This document shows positions 1 to 11,400 of a stretch of 64,000 nucleotides of DNA, piece by piece. The stretch covers positions 11,649,891 through 11,713,890 of the forward strand of contig NC_092180.1 of assembly GCF_043641665.1 (NCBI RefSeq). The letters run 5' to 3'. The translations under genes were made by a program, and so were the position numbers. How positions within the stretch are numbered: the stretch's first letter is position 1; each line of letters begins with the position of its first letter. This DNA is from Enoplosus armatus (Eukaryota; Chordata; Actinopteri; Centrarchiformes; Enoplosidae). The notes beneath the pieces were generated by a model that did not search any database, was not told where the DNA came from, and saw only the letters and a program-made list of their open reading frames with translations.

Positions 1-3000
1 GAGTCAGCTTGTTTGTGATTTGTTTGTGTGGTATATATGATTTTTGTAAAAGTGTATTGGACTGTTGGAATATATTTTAAATAGTTATACTGTTTTTTCA
101 GTGCGTTCTGCTGCTATCATATTTCTGTAGGCATGATGTGTTAGTGATGATTCAATCTCAATTGATAATTTTCCTTTTCTGAGGCTTTTAAAAAAAGAAA
201 AGCAACTAGAGTGATGAATACTTCATTTCATGTTTTAATTACACAGTTACATTGTTCAACACAGACAATAACCTGAATTAGAATGTTTTACAGCTTCACA
301 CATCCAACAGAGCGAACAGTTAAAGAGCGGTATTAGCAACAGGGAGGAAAGCATGCAAGAAATAAATACAAATCAGAATTTAATTCTTCTGGCACAGTTA
401 ACTTCATCTAAAAACGGCAACAGGACCTTTTGAAGAGGGAAATAAAACAAAAGGAGAAAGATCTTCAAAGCGCCAACCTTTCCTACAGAAACATGTTTTT
501 TCTGTAATAATGTATTGCACAATACAGTATAGAATGCTTCCCTACACATATAAAACCATAAACCTTTTAAAAACAGGACCATCCTGAGCCATGGCTTTTG
601 GGGAAAACAAGTGCTGAATCCACTGTTTGCCACTTTAGCTTTCTACTGGAGCTATTCATCAGTGCCTGTTTCACAGGAAGGACGTGTCACCATCACATCA
701 GATGAGCTTTGAAACTTCATTGGTAGAGTTACTGGTTGGGGTAGGGAGAGACGAATGCCAACCTGCTAATATTTGTCTTTTCTAAACATGCGTTTTGCCC
801 ATTTCATGTACATAGTTAAACAAATAGAAAAGTGGCTGATGTAAAGTGTTCAGAGACCCTTGGATGGTATTCACAACAGCAGAGCCCTTATGCGTTTGCC
901 ATCTAAAATATCTTCACACAGAAAAGTATATGACACCTCGGCACAAATCTCATTTCTTTCATGACTTCATGAAGCTTACACCCGACTGAACAGAACATTG
1001 ATTGGATATTTTGTAAACCTGTCCAGTGACATCAGGAGGGAGAATCTCAGTGACGGACAGTTTGCTCTTTCCTCTACAGCTCCTCCAGCTTTTGCAGGAC
1101 TGCAGCCTCATGTCCCACACAATCGACCACATTAAAGTTCTCTCATGCTGGGACATAACACAAAAACCTTAACCAAAGTGAAAGAAGAAGAAAGTTGTAG
1201 CTTTTGGTTGCATTTTGGTCATTTATAACAGGTCTATTGGGTTTGGCTTTGTTTAGTTTATCTGAGGGCTTGCTTGCAGACAAGGAGGCACACGCGAAAC
1301 ACTTAGAGAGTTGAATGGAACTGTCATTACAAAGTTGTTTTGATGTGGATATTTCACTGCACAAAGCTGTTGCTACATATTGTGAATCGATCTGCCAGTA
1401 TAGTCTGTCTGGGATGTTTCATTAAAGCTCTGAAGGTTTCAAGTAGTTTGTACAGAGACATGAAAAAAAAGTTGTTTTCTCTTTCTTTTTTTTCTTTTTT
1501 TTTACAAAAACACACACACGCAACTTTCACAGACAAACACACACACACACACCACTCATTCATTTCATCTCTGCAAGGCTTTGTAACTAAGAACACGCAA
1601 TCAGTAGGCTTTTCCAAAGGAGATGCTTCTATTATTTTTACAGAAGCACTATTCAATATGTAGACGACAAGCGCTTTGATTGCTTGAATAAGAATTCTAC
1701 ACATTTGAAACTCAGCCGGTTCATTGAGCGCGCTCTTCACTCGTGTGCCCTGATTGTGTGTATATCAGACACTTTGGTTAACTGGTGTAGTGGAGATCTA
1801 ACCTTATTATTTCTGGTCTGTCAATACACATCGCGTCAAAGCCTACTATGGCAATGCAGGAGTACTTTGGTTTGTGCTTTTATTGGTTTTGGACAACAAA
1901 TGGCATGTCATGGTTGATTCTGTGTTCAGTTAAGGTAATGCAGGTTTGACTGTATGTGTGTTGCTGAATTCCAGCAGTATCCGTTTGGTTCGTGGGATGT
2001 GATCAAAAAAGGTGAGGTCTGGTGAGAATAAATATTGTTCTACATCATGAGTAATGGCAATTCCTTTCAACACTTTTGTTTTTATCATTTTCAGATCCAT
2101 ATGCTCGCTTTTGAATGTGCGTTTCCATGTCTGCTCTCAGCCCAGCTTTTCAAAGTCCAGGTCAACCTCTCCTGGTGGTTAGCTGTATGGTGACAGGAGG
2201 TAGCTAGTGTGTGTGTGTGGGGGGGTGGGGGGGGGGTATGAAGAGTGATCTGTGGTAGTAGTGGAGGAATTAGACATCAGGGGGAAAGGGCACAAAAAGG
2301 CTGAGGTCAACACCATATCACGGTAATTGTAACACACATACATAAATGCTACACACAGATGCAGGGGTACCTTGCAGCTTATCCCATTTGAATTATACGT
2401 CTCAGATAGTCCAAACAATGATTACTGATGATCACTTTATCCATCTGTTGGTGAACAAAAAGCGGAGTTTTGTTTTCCTATGCCACCCACTGCAAAAAAA
2501 CAAAAAAACAACCTATTTTTTAGTTAGTTTGGTCCAAGTGTGTATGAGGCCAACCATGTAGGATTTACAATGATCAATATAAAATTTGTGTGAGCATGGC
2601 TGGCACAAGGCCCTCTGTTGCTTTAGGTAAAGGCCTTGAAACTGTTTAACAAACATGAGGCGATCATATTGCTGGAACATGTGGGAAGGACTGGAAAAAA
2701 AACAAACCTCAGGAGGTGATGCTACTCTCTTGGTCTGGAAATAAAGACCCATCCCTCATATTCAGCGTATGCTCAAATTGCATCTTTACAAATAAACAAT
2801 AATGAAATAAAAAGCAACATTTCAGAGATTAGGTATCAACATTAGGTTTGAGGTTTACTGTAGCTTAACACTGGCATATCACTTCATCCTACAGTAATGG
2901 CTTGTCCTGCACCTTGGGGGGAAACATACACTCCTAACCACACACACACACACACATGCACACATACACACACACACACACAGGTTGATGAGGATCAAGA

Positions 3001-4803
3001 GAGAGGGTCACTACAGTGGCACTTGAGCCGAAAGGAAACACTTGACATGATATATCAAGTTTGACAATTCCTAAATTTGGTTTGAAGGAACTAAATTTGA
3101 AACTGAGCCACCACTTCTGTTGACTATAGTTGGGCTTTTTTTGTCAATAGACACTGTTGAGTCCCCTCCTGCAAACTGACCTGGGGTGAATGACGTCATT
3201 TAGACTTAATTGCGATTAAAGTGAAACAAAATTGATGAATTCAGAAAATGTTCTGTTGTAGTGTCCATCCACCCCTTCAATTTTACCTCTGTTACCAACA
3301 GTCTCCTCCACTCAGGGTCACATGACATTTTGATTTGAGTGTTTAACTTGTATGAGAGAAAAAATGGAAAATTGATAAATTTGAGAAACAAATGTACTGT
3401 GAGAAAATCATATTCTGGACATTAAACTTTAAAGGTTTCTGTTATTTGGCAAACACATTTTTGGACCTCTTTAAATACTATGTACATTCACATTAAGTTA
3501 CTGATGTTACTTTAAATATATTTATATGTATCTATATTATATGACACCCTATGGGCAGTTGCTGAGGTTCCATTCAGTAGCTGAATTCTCTTCATATTGC
3601 ACCTCTGTCCTCTCACTGTCTTACAATGCGAGCAATACAAAATATTCTACAAGAGGGGTTTCATCTCATTAATATAGATACAACAAATCAAACAATAAGT
3701 AAAATGTGGGGCTTCCTCTCATGAACGAGTGTCCTTGCTCTGACTTCACTGCTCAGCCCAAACTTAAAGGAGGCAAATGAAAGGTAACAAAACCAAAACA
3801 AAGTCCATCTTTCTGAATATACACAAGGGCAGCACATATGGACATCAGCGACAAGAGACATTATTGAAATTTGAAAATTGGAACAATATCTACAAGCAGG
3901 TTCCAACCGTTCCCACATGGCTGCTCTGAGGCTCTGTTCAAAGCAGGCTGGGGTTAGGGGCAGACTTGAGTCAAGTAGTTGGGGGGGTGGGAGAGCGAAG
4001 AAGGGAGGTGCGGGGTGAGGGGAGGTAGAAAGAGAGAGGAGAACCAAGTCTACACCGCCCTTTACTAGGCTCTTTCATCTGTTTATCATGCTTTGGAAAA
4101 GGAGGGAGTGAATGTAAAGGTAACAGCAAATCCTTGAAATATCTCCTCGTTGTGGAGCTTTAAAAAAACGGCTTACAAACAGTCTTCCCATACGTCTCTG
4201 TAGTATGCAATGCTTTCTTGGACAATGTTTTCAAGCTTGTTTTGAGGTTTTTGGCAGCTCCATTGCCATGTATGTATCTTCATCTCCTTAGAGGCTGTGT
4301 AGCTTTTCCTTTCCTCTGTTTTTTTCCTCTCTCTGTCCTCTCTGTTACCATTCACAAAAAAAATCACACTGTGGCAGGGTTTCCATCCATTTCATTAAGT
4401 CTTTCTTGTAGGCAAGTTCACAGCATTGTCCATATTCACTAGTCTGGGCCATCACTGAGGAATCGCTGTAGTTTTGTCCAGACTGCAGGAGGCAGCTGCA
4501 GATCAAAGCAGGTCACAGTTTTTTTTTTAAATGTCTGACTATCTCTGGGTCCCGTTCTGCAGCTTCTCTGCAGCCTGGTCCTCTCAGGGCTGGCTTATCT
4601 GCTGAGGAGGTGATGTTGCTTTGCGTTTGGTTATAAGATGAGTGCTTCTCCTTATCGCTTACTTACTCACTTTGGCAGTGTAATACAAAGGTTTGGATCA
4701 TGTTATTTTTTCATCTTTGAATTCATTTGGGTTCACAATGGTGCAGAGAGGTGAGTCCGGTGTAGATTTTCTTGGCTCGCTAGCAAGGTAGTTAGCAGTT
4801 TAA
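1..4803. other. Downstream flank or distal 3' UTR, no gene seen
   Basis: This stretch lies downstream of cbfa2t3. It is AT-rich, with short stop-riddled frames, a (CA)n tract (2939-2982), a G-rich patch at 2218-2238 and a second at 3980-4026. None of the frames has splice sites with family-like protein sequence. Part of it may be a long 3' UTR of cbfa2t3, which I cannot tell from sequence alone. Confidence 0.5.
2939..2982. repeat. (CA)n microsatellite
   Basis: 44 bp CA tract with two interruptions, downstream of cbfa2t3. Confidence 0.93.
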
Positions 4804-5643
4804 AATTAATTTATTTTCATATCATTATCGTTCTCATCATCATCAGCATCATCATCATCATCATCATCACTATTATTCTTTATTTAGAATATTTGGACTT
4901 TTCTTTATTTTCCCTTAAAGCCAGAAAGAAACATTTAATAAATACTAAGCTGTGTTTTGAGGAATTAATCGCATAACAGGTTTTCCCCCTTCCCTCATCC
5001 ATTTGAAAAAAAGGTATTATATTCCTCGCCTGTCTCCATTAGGACACTGTCGAATAAGTGCCACATCAGTGAACTGTTTGGACTGGTAGTGCACATCTCA
5101 GGGCTGGGTATTGTTCTCTCATTGGTGCTAAATTAAAGGGAACTCCAATACCAAGTGCTAATCGACCTAGTCATCTCCCCATCGATGTTGCCTTACCACA
5201 GCCCTTGTCCTGTGTCCTTATGTGGACAGTATTTAACGTGCTTACATGACTGTGGGCACATCTTAGTCACATCTTCAAGTCAAAGCTCATGTTTTTCAGC
5301 AAACACATCTGATATGTTTCTGTGACTTAACACAGAGATAGGAGACACTTTTCATGCTTTCCACGACACTGCGCTCCAGTCAGGAATCTTTGTATTTGTG
5401 GCTGTGGTTGTGAAAGAGACAAAGACAAAAAAAAAGTATTTTGGGGGGAAGGTGACAAGTTGAGAAAACCAGTCTATCATCAGGTAGTGAGATTTTCAGA
5501 AGAGCTTAGGATAAGAGGGAAATATGGACTGAAGTAGGGGAAGAGGAGAGGGAGCAGTGTGCGATGAAGATTCCTCAGTTTGGTTTTGTGTGGAGTGTGG
5601 GCACTGTCGCATCAGTATGCAGGGAAGGGACAAGGGTCAGACG
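4804..5643 (-). other. cbfa2t3: Proximal 3' UTR of cbfa2t3 with candidate polyadenylation signals
   Basis: The sequence following the stop codon has no further open frame of interest. On the minus strand three AATAAA hexamers occur at 4904-4909, 4879-4884 and 4810-4815, about 730-830 nt after the stop, next to an (ATC)n tract at 4832-4868. They are candidate cleavage signals, but I see no clear GT-rich element after them and the 3' UTR may extend much further, since family 3' UTRs are often several kb. The UTR end is not determined. Confidence 0.4.
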
Positions 5644-6021
5644 TCAGCGTGAGGTGGCATCCAGTAGGGCGGGGGTAGCTGGAGTTGTGGAGCGAGAGGC
5701 ACTGCTGGAACTGCTCTCCTTGGGGCTGGCAGAGACACTTCCACTGCCGCTGCCAGCCCCTCCCGCAATACTGCTCTGGCCTGCCAGGGACAAAGGTCCT
5801 GGAGGAGTGCTCGCAGAGTGGGTGGGGGGCGCACTGGAGGACGCTGAGGAGGAGGGGGTGCCTAGAGGGACACTGCTGCCCCCTGGCAGCCCCTGCAGAC
5901 CTTGACCACAGACATGGTGGTGCTTCTCCCAGTCTTTGTGTTGGCAGAAGGAGCCGCAGTAGCGAGCCGTGTTGCAGCCGCTGCACGTCTCACTGGCTTT
6001 CCTCCCGCAGTTCCAGCAGCT
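5644..6021 (-). CDS. cbfa2t3: cbfa2t3 exon 11, NHR4/MYND finger and C-terminus
   Basis: The acceptor is TCTCACCAG|AGCTGC; the exon runs to the TGA at 5644-5646 (125 residues). The MYND zinc finger has all eight ligands at C597, C600, C608, C611, C617, C621, H629 and C633 of the long model ([33 protein letters not shown]). In this family the finger contacts NCOR/SMRT. It is followed by [13 protein letters not shown], where CBFA2T3 has HVCGQSLQG, and an 80-residue Ser/Gly/Pro/Ala-rich tail ending [17 protein letters not shown], whose end resembles the RUNX1T1 tail. No zinc ligand is missing. Confidence 0.97.
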   Translation of the reverse strand, partial: SCWNCGRKASETCSGCNTARYCGSFCQHKDWEKHHHVCGQGLQGLPGGSSVPLGTPSSSASSSAPPTHSASTPPGPLSLAGQSSIAGGAGSGSGSVSASPKESSSSSASRSTTPATPALLDATSR

Positions 6022-8408
6022 CTGGTGAGACAGTGGGGAGAGAGTGGGTTGATAAAAATAAGTCTCTTTTTTGTCCCAGTATAGCACATAGTTTGTAAGA
6101 GCTAAAGTCAGTCATTTTTATAATCTAGTTTATTTGTCTGATCCTCATTTTTTCTGTTACTCTTTGCGTAGGGATTTCATTTTAAGACTTTAAGTCCTGG
6201 TCCAACGCCACTGGTTCTTGTTACCAGCAGGTGGTGGTCAACTGCTCTGCAATGGCCTCAGCCTGGCACTCTGCTCCAACCATCTGGGTCTGCCTGCTTT
6301 TATGTACACAGACAACTGGACTGCTTTTGCAATAATGATGACAACATGGTGCGGCACCAAACCAAGAGCAGCCAGCTGTATGGATTACACAATACAGGAT
6401 AACTTAGAGGATATGGGGATCAAAGTGAAGGGTAATGGATGGAGCAGGGTGTTGAAAAGGAACTCAAAGAGGGAGTGACTGAGTAAGGAATTATAGAACA
6501 AGTGAGAGGAGAATGAGGCAAAATGTGGGTGGGGGGTCTGTGATACTCACTTCACTGGAGTCCTCCTGCTGGTTGATGACTGTTAGTGCGTCCTCAGAGG
6601 CTTGCCTCTTGGCCTCGGCCAGCGCTCTCTCCATTTTAGAGCGTTCTGCTGAAATCATCTCATGGGCCTTCCTCTCGGCGTCCGACACCGCCTTCTGCAG
6701 CTCCGACATCGCCTGTCGCTTAACCTCATTCACCGCCTCCTCTGAGAGAGAGAAAGCGACAGAGAGGTGTTAGTGACTATGACCATCGTCTCCTATCCTG
6801 CCTGCTCTGTCATCCTTTATTGAGGCTCTTTAAGCTGCCATCTTGTTGTATCTCAGTGAACAGATGTACATCATCCAAGATTTAAAACTTTCTGCCAGAA
6901 AAGGGAAACAGCCAGACTTCAATAATTAATTCAAACACGTCTGGCCACAATAACTTCCAGTGCTGACAACAGCAGATGTCTCCAAAGTTTTGTCACCAAC
7001 TTGGCTGTTCATCCAACTTCCTGGGATTCCCTGTTTGCATGATTGTCATCTCGTCATAAGGATAATTTTAATAGAAATTGTTAGAGTTTACAGTGAAGAG
7101 TGAACAATTTCCCCACCAGTGGGCATGCATATCTCCACTGCAGGGCTTCCTACGATGTAGATTTTATCATGGGGCCTTTTGTTTTTCCAGCACAAGCACA
7201 AATTGTATGAGTGAGGAGGCTGTGTTTTTACAACAGGCAGGTGTGTAGACTCCTTTCCAGATGGCAGTCTAAAATAGAAACTTCCCGCAGTCCCCTCTCA
7301 GTAAGAGGCAGGAGTGATTACATTTTGCCATCTTTCATTATTGGCCTCACGGTGCACGACAAATGCACAGTACACGACTTCTCGTAGGGCTTTATACACC
7401 TGAGAAATAGATTGCCAAATATAAGCTATTTATTAATCAAATGCTAATGTGCTATGTCGTGATCACAAGATGAGAATTCCTCTAAAATGTCATTTTCTTC
7501 TGCCATCAAAGACAGCAACATTTTCAAAGATTAAGTGACTTTTCTCCCTTCTGCTCCACCTCCTCCAGATGTAGACACACGCACACTAAGGCACAAATGA
7601 CATACATACAAGTGGCTCTCCAGGTGTATTAGACCAAAGTAGGAGGTGAGACTGGTACTGTTCTCTCCATTGCTCCTTATTTCCTCCAGTCAGTGTTTGT
7701 TTGAGAGGGAACTCATAAATAACTGTCACTTTTCTTTGCCGCTCCACTCCAGTTGTTTCAAACTACTGTGCAAAAAGATAGGCAGCGGGGGGAGCCTTAT
7801 CCACACTTTGCTGTGTATATACGCATGGCTGTGTGTGCATGTATGTCTGCGTGTGCATGTCTGAGCTTGATTCCTGTGCTCATATGCTAAAAGGTTTCTG
7901 TCAATCCTGTCAACATACAGTCACACTCAAACACATGTCTCAATGCTTCCCCTCATCCCGCCTTTACCTTTATTCGTCATTTCATTTCTACTCCTTCTTT
8001 CTTTTTCTCATATCCCTCCTCCTCCTTTCTTCTCTCCCTTGCAAACACAATCTGCATTATCCCAAGCTTCTCAATTATCTGGCCAAATGCATGCACCACT
8101 AAGATTAGTTTGCAAATTTAATTAATTCTTATCAAGGAGACTGCATAGCAGATGCTGGGGCAATTAGCACTTAATGGAAAACACGGGGGCAGCAATATTA
8201 ACGTTTTAATTCCACAGGGATTTGGCAAGTCCCTGAGACGTGTTATTTCTGTCTGCTTTTTCACACTTCAGATCTTATTTTTCAAAAGCACTGCAGTCTC
8301 TCAACCTGAACCAGAGCAAGGAATACGTGTCTGGTTTTAATTAAAAGCAAGAGGTGCTGCAGCTACACCAGGCAGACTACCTGGCTGTTAAGATAGAGGT
8401 GACACATG

Positions 8409-8472
<64 letters not shown>

Positions 8473-11400
8473 CACACACACACACTAAAGGTGAGATGTT
8501 GGGAGTGAGGTATGTTACTCACCCTGTCTGTTTTGGAGGTGCTTTAGTGCTGGGGAGAGCGGGATGCTTGTAGTACCTGTATGAAAAACAACTGCAATTA
8601 AAAAAGCTTTTTTTTCTGCTGGTGAACATGTAGCACATTATTTTGCCGACAGCAGCAGCATCTTTCCTCCACAGGGTATTGGAGTATGACTGCAACATAA
8701 TAGTTGTGGGACTGGGGTGGAAACAAGGGCTGAGCCAGATAACTCCTGGGATGGACTCTATCTAACATGCAGTATATACAAGTAGGCCCATGCAATGCAA
8801 TACTCTCTCCTGCTTCCCTTTGGCTACAAACTGAGCCAAAAATAATAACCATTACTTTTGTTTTTTGTCTGTATATCTAAATGTCTGTATTTGATTCACT
8901 TCTGTAATACGTTTGTAAACTGCGCGTGGGGCTAGAAAACAATCACAATGAAAAAAATGAGAGAGTGTGTGTTTCTTCGGACAATGGAGACCAGTTAATC
9001 TCCGACCCGTGCTGCGCTGCTGCGGCCTGCCTCGGGCCAGGTGACTGCATTTTCACTGCAGCTTTAACTGCAGTGGCCTTTCATAGTGGTGACAGATGGA
9101 GGGCATTTAGCCCTAATGACACTGAAGGCCTCCAATCCTCTGCCCTGATGGACCTACGGCTGTAAGGCCTCTGTTCTGTCTGTCTCGGTAGCCAGGGTGA
9201 GGGCCCTGAAGACTGATGATGGTGATTGTGTGTGTGTGTGTGTGTGTGTTTTGTTAGTCTGTGTGAGGTCAATCATGAAGACAATAGAGAGAAAGGGCTG
9301 CTTGGCTCTCACCAGCTTTCCTCCAGATTTCTTCTGGCAGGTATCCTGAGGGAGGCCTGTGTAAGAAGTCTCTGTGGATCTCTGAAACACATAAGCAGGC
9401 ACACACTCTAAATTAAACACATACACACAGTAATAAACTGTGATCTGCACAAACACACATCCACAAGTCTCCCCTATAGTTTCCAATTCTATTTTTTGGG
9501 ATCAATACAAACTACATGTGTGGCAACATCAGTAAATAAGCTGTCAACTTTTTCAACCATTTCTGGGAAGGATTGGAAACACGGGGATTAGAAATGAATA
9601 CAAATCTTAATTATGAATGAGCATGCTGGCAGCGTAAGGGCGCAATCAGTTAGTTAAAGATCCAGGATGCTGCAACCAGATTTGTATTGCCTCACAGTAT
9701 GAGCTAAGATTTGTAAATATGATCATTTAACTCACTTTTTGTGTCTAAATTGATATATCAAGGCATTTTCAGCATTTCGAATAAGCCCTACCTGGCTGTG
9801 AGTGTTTTGCTTTGCCACGCATACCCTGTGTGTGTTTGTCTACCTGTCTGTCTGCCTGTCTGCCTTTCAGCAGCCGAGGAAGTTCCTATGGGCAGTGACT
9901 CGCTGCTGCTAGCTGTGTTGGAGGAGGAGTTGTGGTGAGGAGGAGGAGGAAGAGGAGGAGGAGGAGGAGGATGGCAGTGCTGTCCGTTGCTCCCACCTTT
10001 TTTCATCTCCTCCACGTCACTATAGCGCCGAATCCAGTGATTCATCTCCTCCCGGTCGGCCTCCTGGCAGCGGCGCAGCACCGTCAGAGAGCGGCGTGTC
10101 TTCTCCACCATGTCCATGATGCAGTTCAAGAGCTGTAATGGGACAGGATTGAGGATGAGATAAAACATTTACTTAACGTGACAAATGAAAGGAAGAAGAA
10201 GTTTGACAGTGCTGCCTTTAGTTGAAAATGTAAATCACACGCCCAGGTCCCCCAAAAACTAACAGAAAACAGTTAAAACTTTTAACATCTTCACAGTAGT
10301 AGATTTTTTTTTAATGAACCAGACTTAATAAATACATAAAAAACAAACTCCATCGGAACAAAGCTCGTTTAAAAGGAAAGAGTCACTTAGCCACTGAGCT
10401 GTAAATCTACACACCATTTTAATCTGTCCTAAAACACATACCACCTATCAGATGTGTGTGTTTCTGTCTCTGCCTATCTGCCCACGGATTGTGTGCTTGT
10501 CAGTGAAATTCAATGTCTAAGAGCATTACAACAACGGTAATGTAACAGCTGGGCTGCTGATGAAAAAGTTGAGCCAATTCCTTCCACCCTTCTGCTCCAT
10601 TTCCTGCCAACTCAACAGATTTCCTCTCTTTTCTCGGCTTTTTCTCCCCGTTGTAAACAGTGTCACTTTTTTTTCCACAGTGCCCTGTGTTTCCAGACCC
10701 GGCCCGGTCTGCTAAATGGGTTTAGCATGGTTGACATTCAATCCATATCATTATTCCCATTCATTTTTCCCTCTCTCTCTGTCTCTGCCTCTTTTCCTCC
10801 TCCTCTCTCCTCCCTCCCTCCCCTCTGACTTAGCTATATTTATTTCAGTGAAGTGTTTCTAATTTGGTAGGGGTCCAGGCCTGGCCGGTTCTCTCCAATA
10901 CTGCAGCTCTAGTCTCAGCTGCTCTCCCCAGCTGGAGCTGCTCTCTGCTGGGTCCTGAGCTCCATCTGGGGCCCTGTTTCTGCGTGTGAGTGTGTGTGTG
11001 TTCGTCTAGTGTACATGATTTTAAGTCTTCATGGAGTTGGGTGCCAGGAAGCCAGAGAGGTGTCTGTCTGTTGTTAATTCACCACACTGACACAGGTCAG
11101 CTGTCCATGGTCTGCATACTCAGATGGGACGGAGGCTGTTCTGTCTGTCAACAGTCCCTGTCACATGCATACCATCTTTAGCACTAAAACTAACTTTAAT
11201 CACCTGCTGCCCTCTTTGCTCTTTTTTCCACTGCTTTATGAATGAAACAGAGAGGTGGCTGACATTAAACATGGCTAACATGCTGATACGTACATTATCA
11301 AGGTGCTTCCACTCCTCTGCCCACTCTCGATCTGTAAGACGGTGGTCAATCACCTCCTCTTGGCGAGCTCCATGCACTGCTGAAGGACAAACACGAGTCA

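Larger units (their letters stand above)
6022..9312. other. Introns 10 (6022-6550) and 9 (6742-9312)
   Basis: Intron 10 is 529 nt and shows nothing beyond its splice sites. Intron 9 is 2571 nt and contains the candidate cassette exon at 8523-8576, a 75-bp (CA)n tract immediately downstream of it in transcript order (8411-8485), a pyrimidine-rich stretch (7960-8045) and a homeobox-motif-rich segment at about 8105-8240 that resembles conserved noncoding DNA in composition. Confidence 0.8.

Noticed and set aside
5612..6098. Plus-strand frames opposite exon 11
   Set aside because: Shadows of the GC-rich MYND exon; the minus-strand frame carries all eight zinc ligands and the family sequence.
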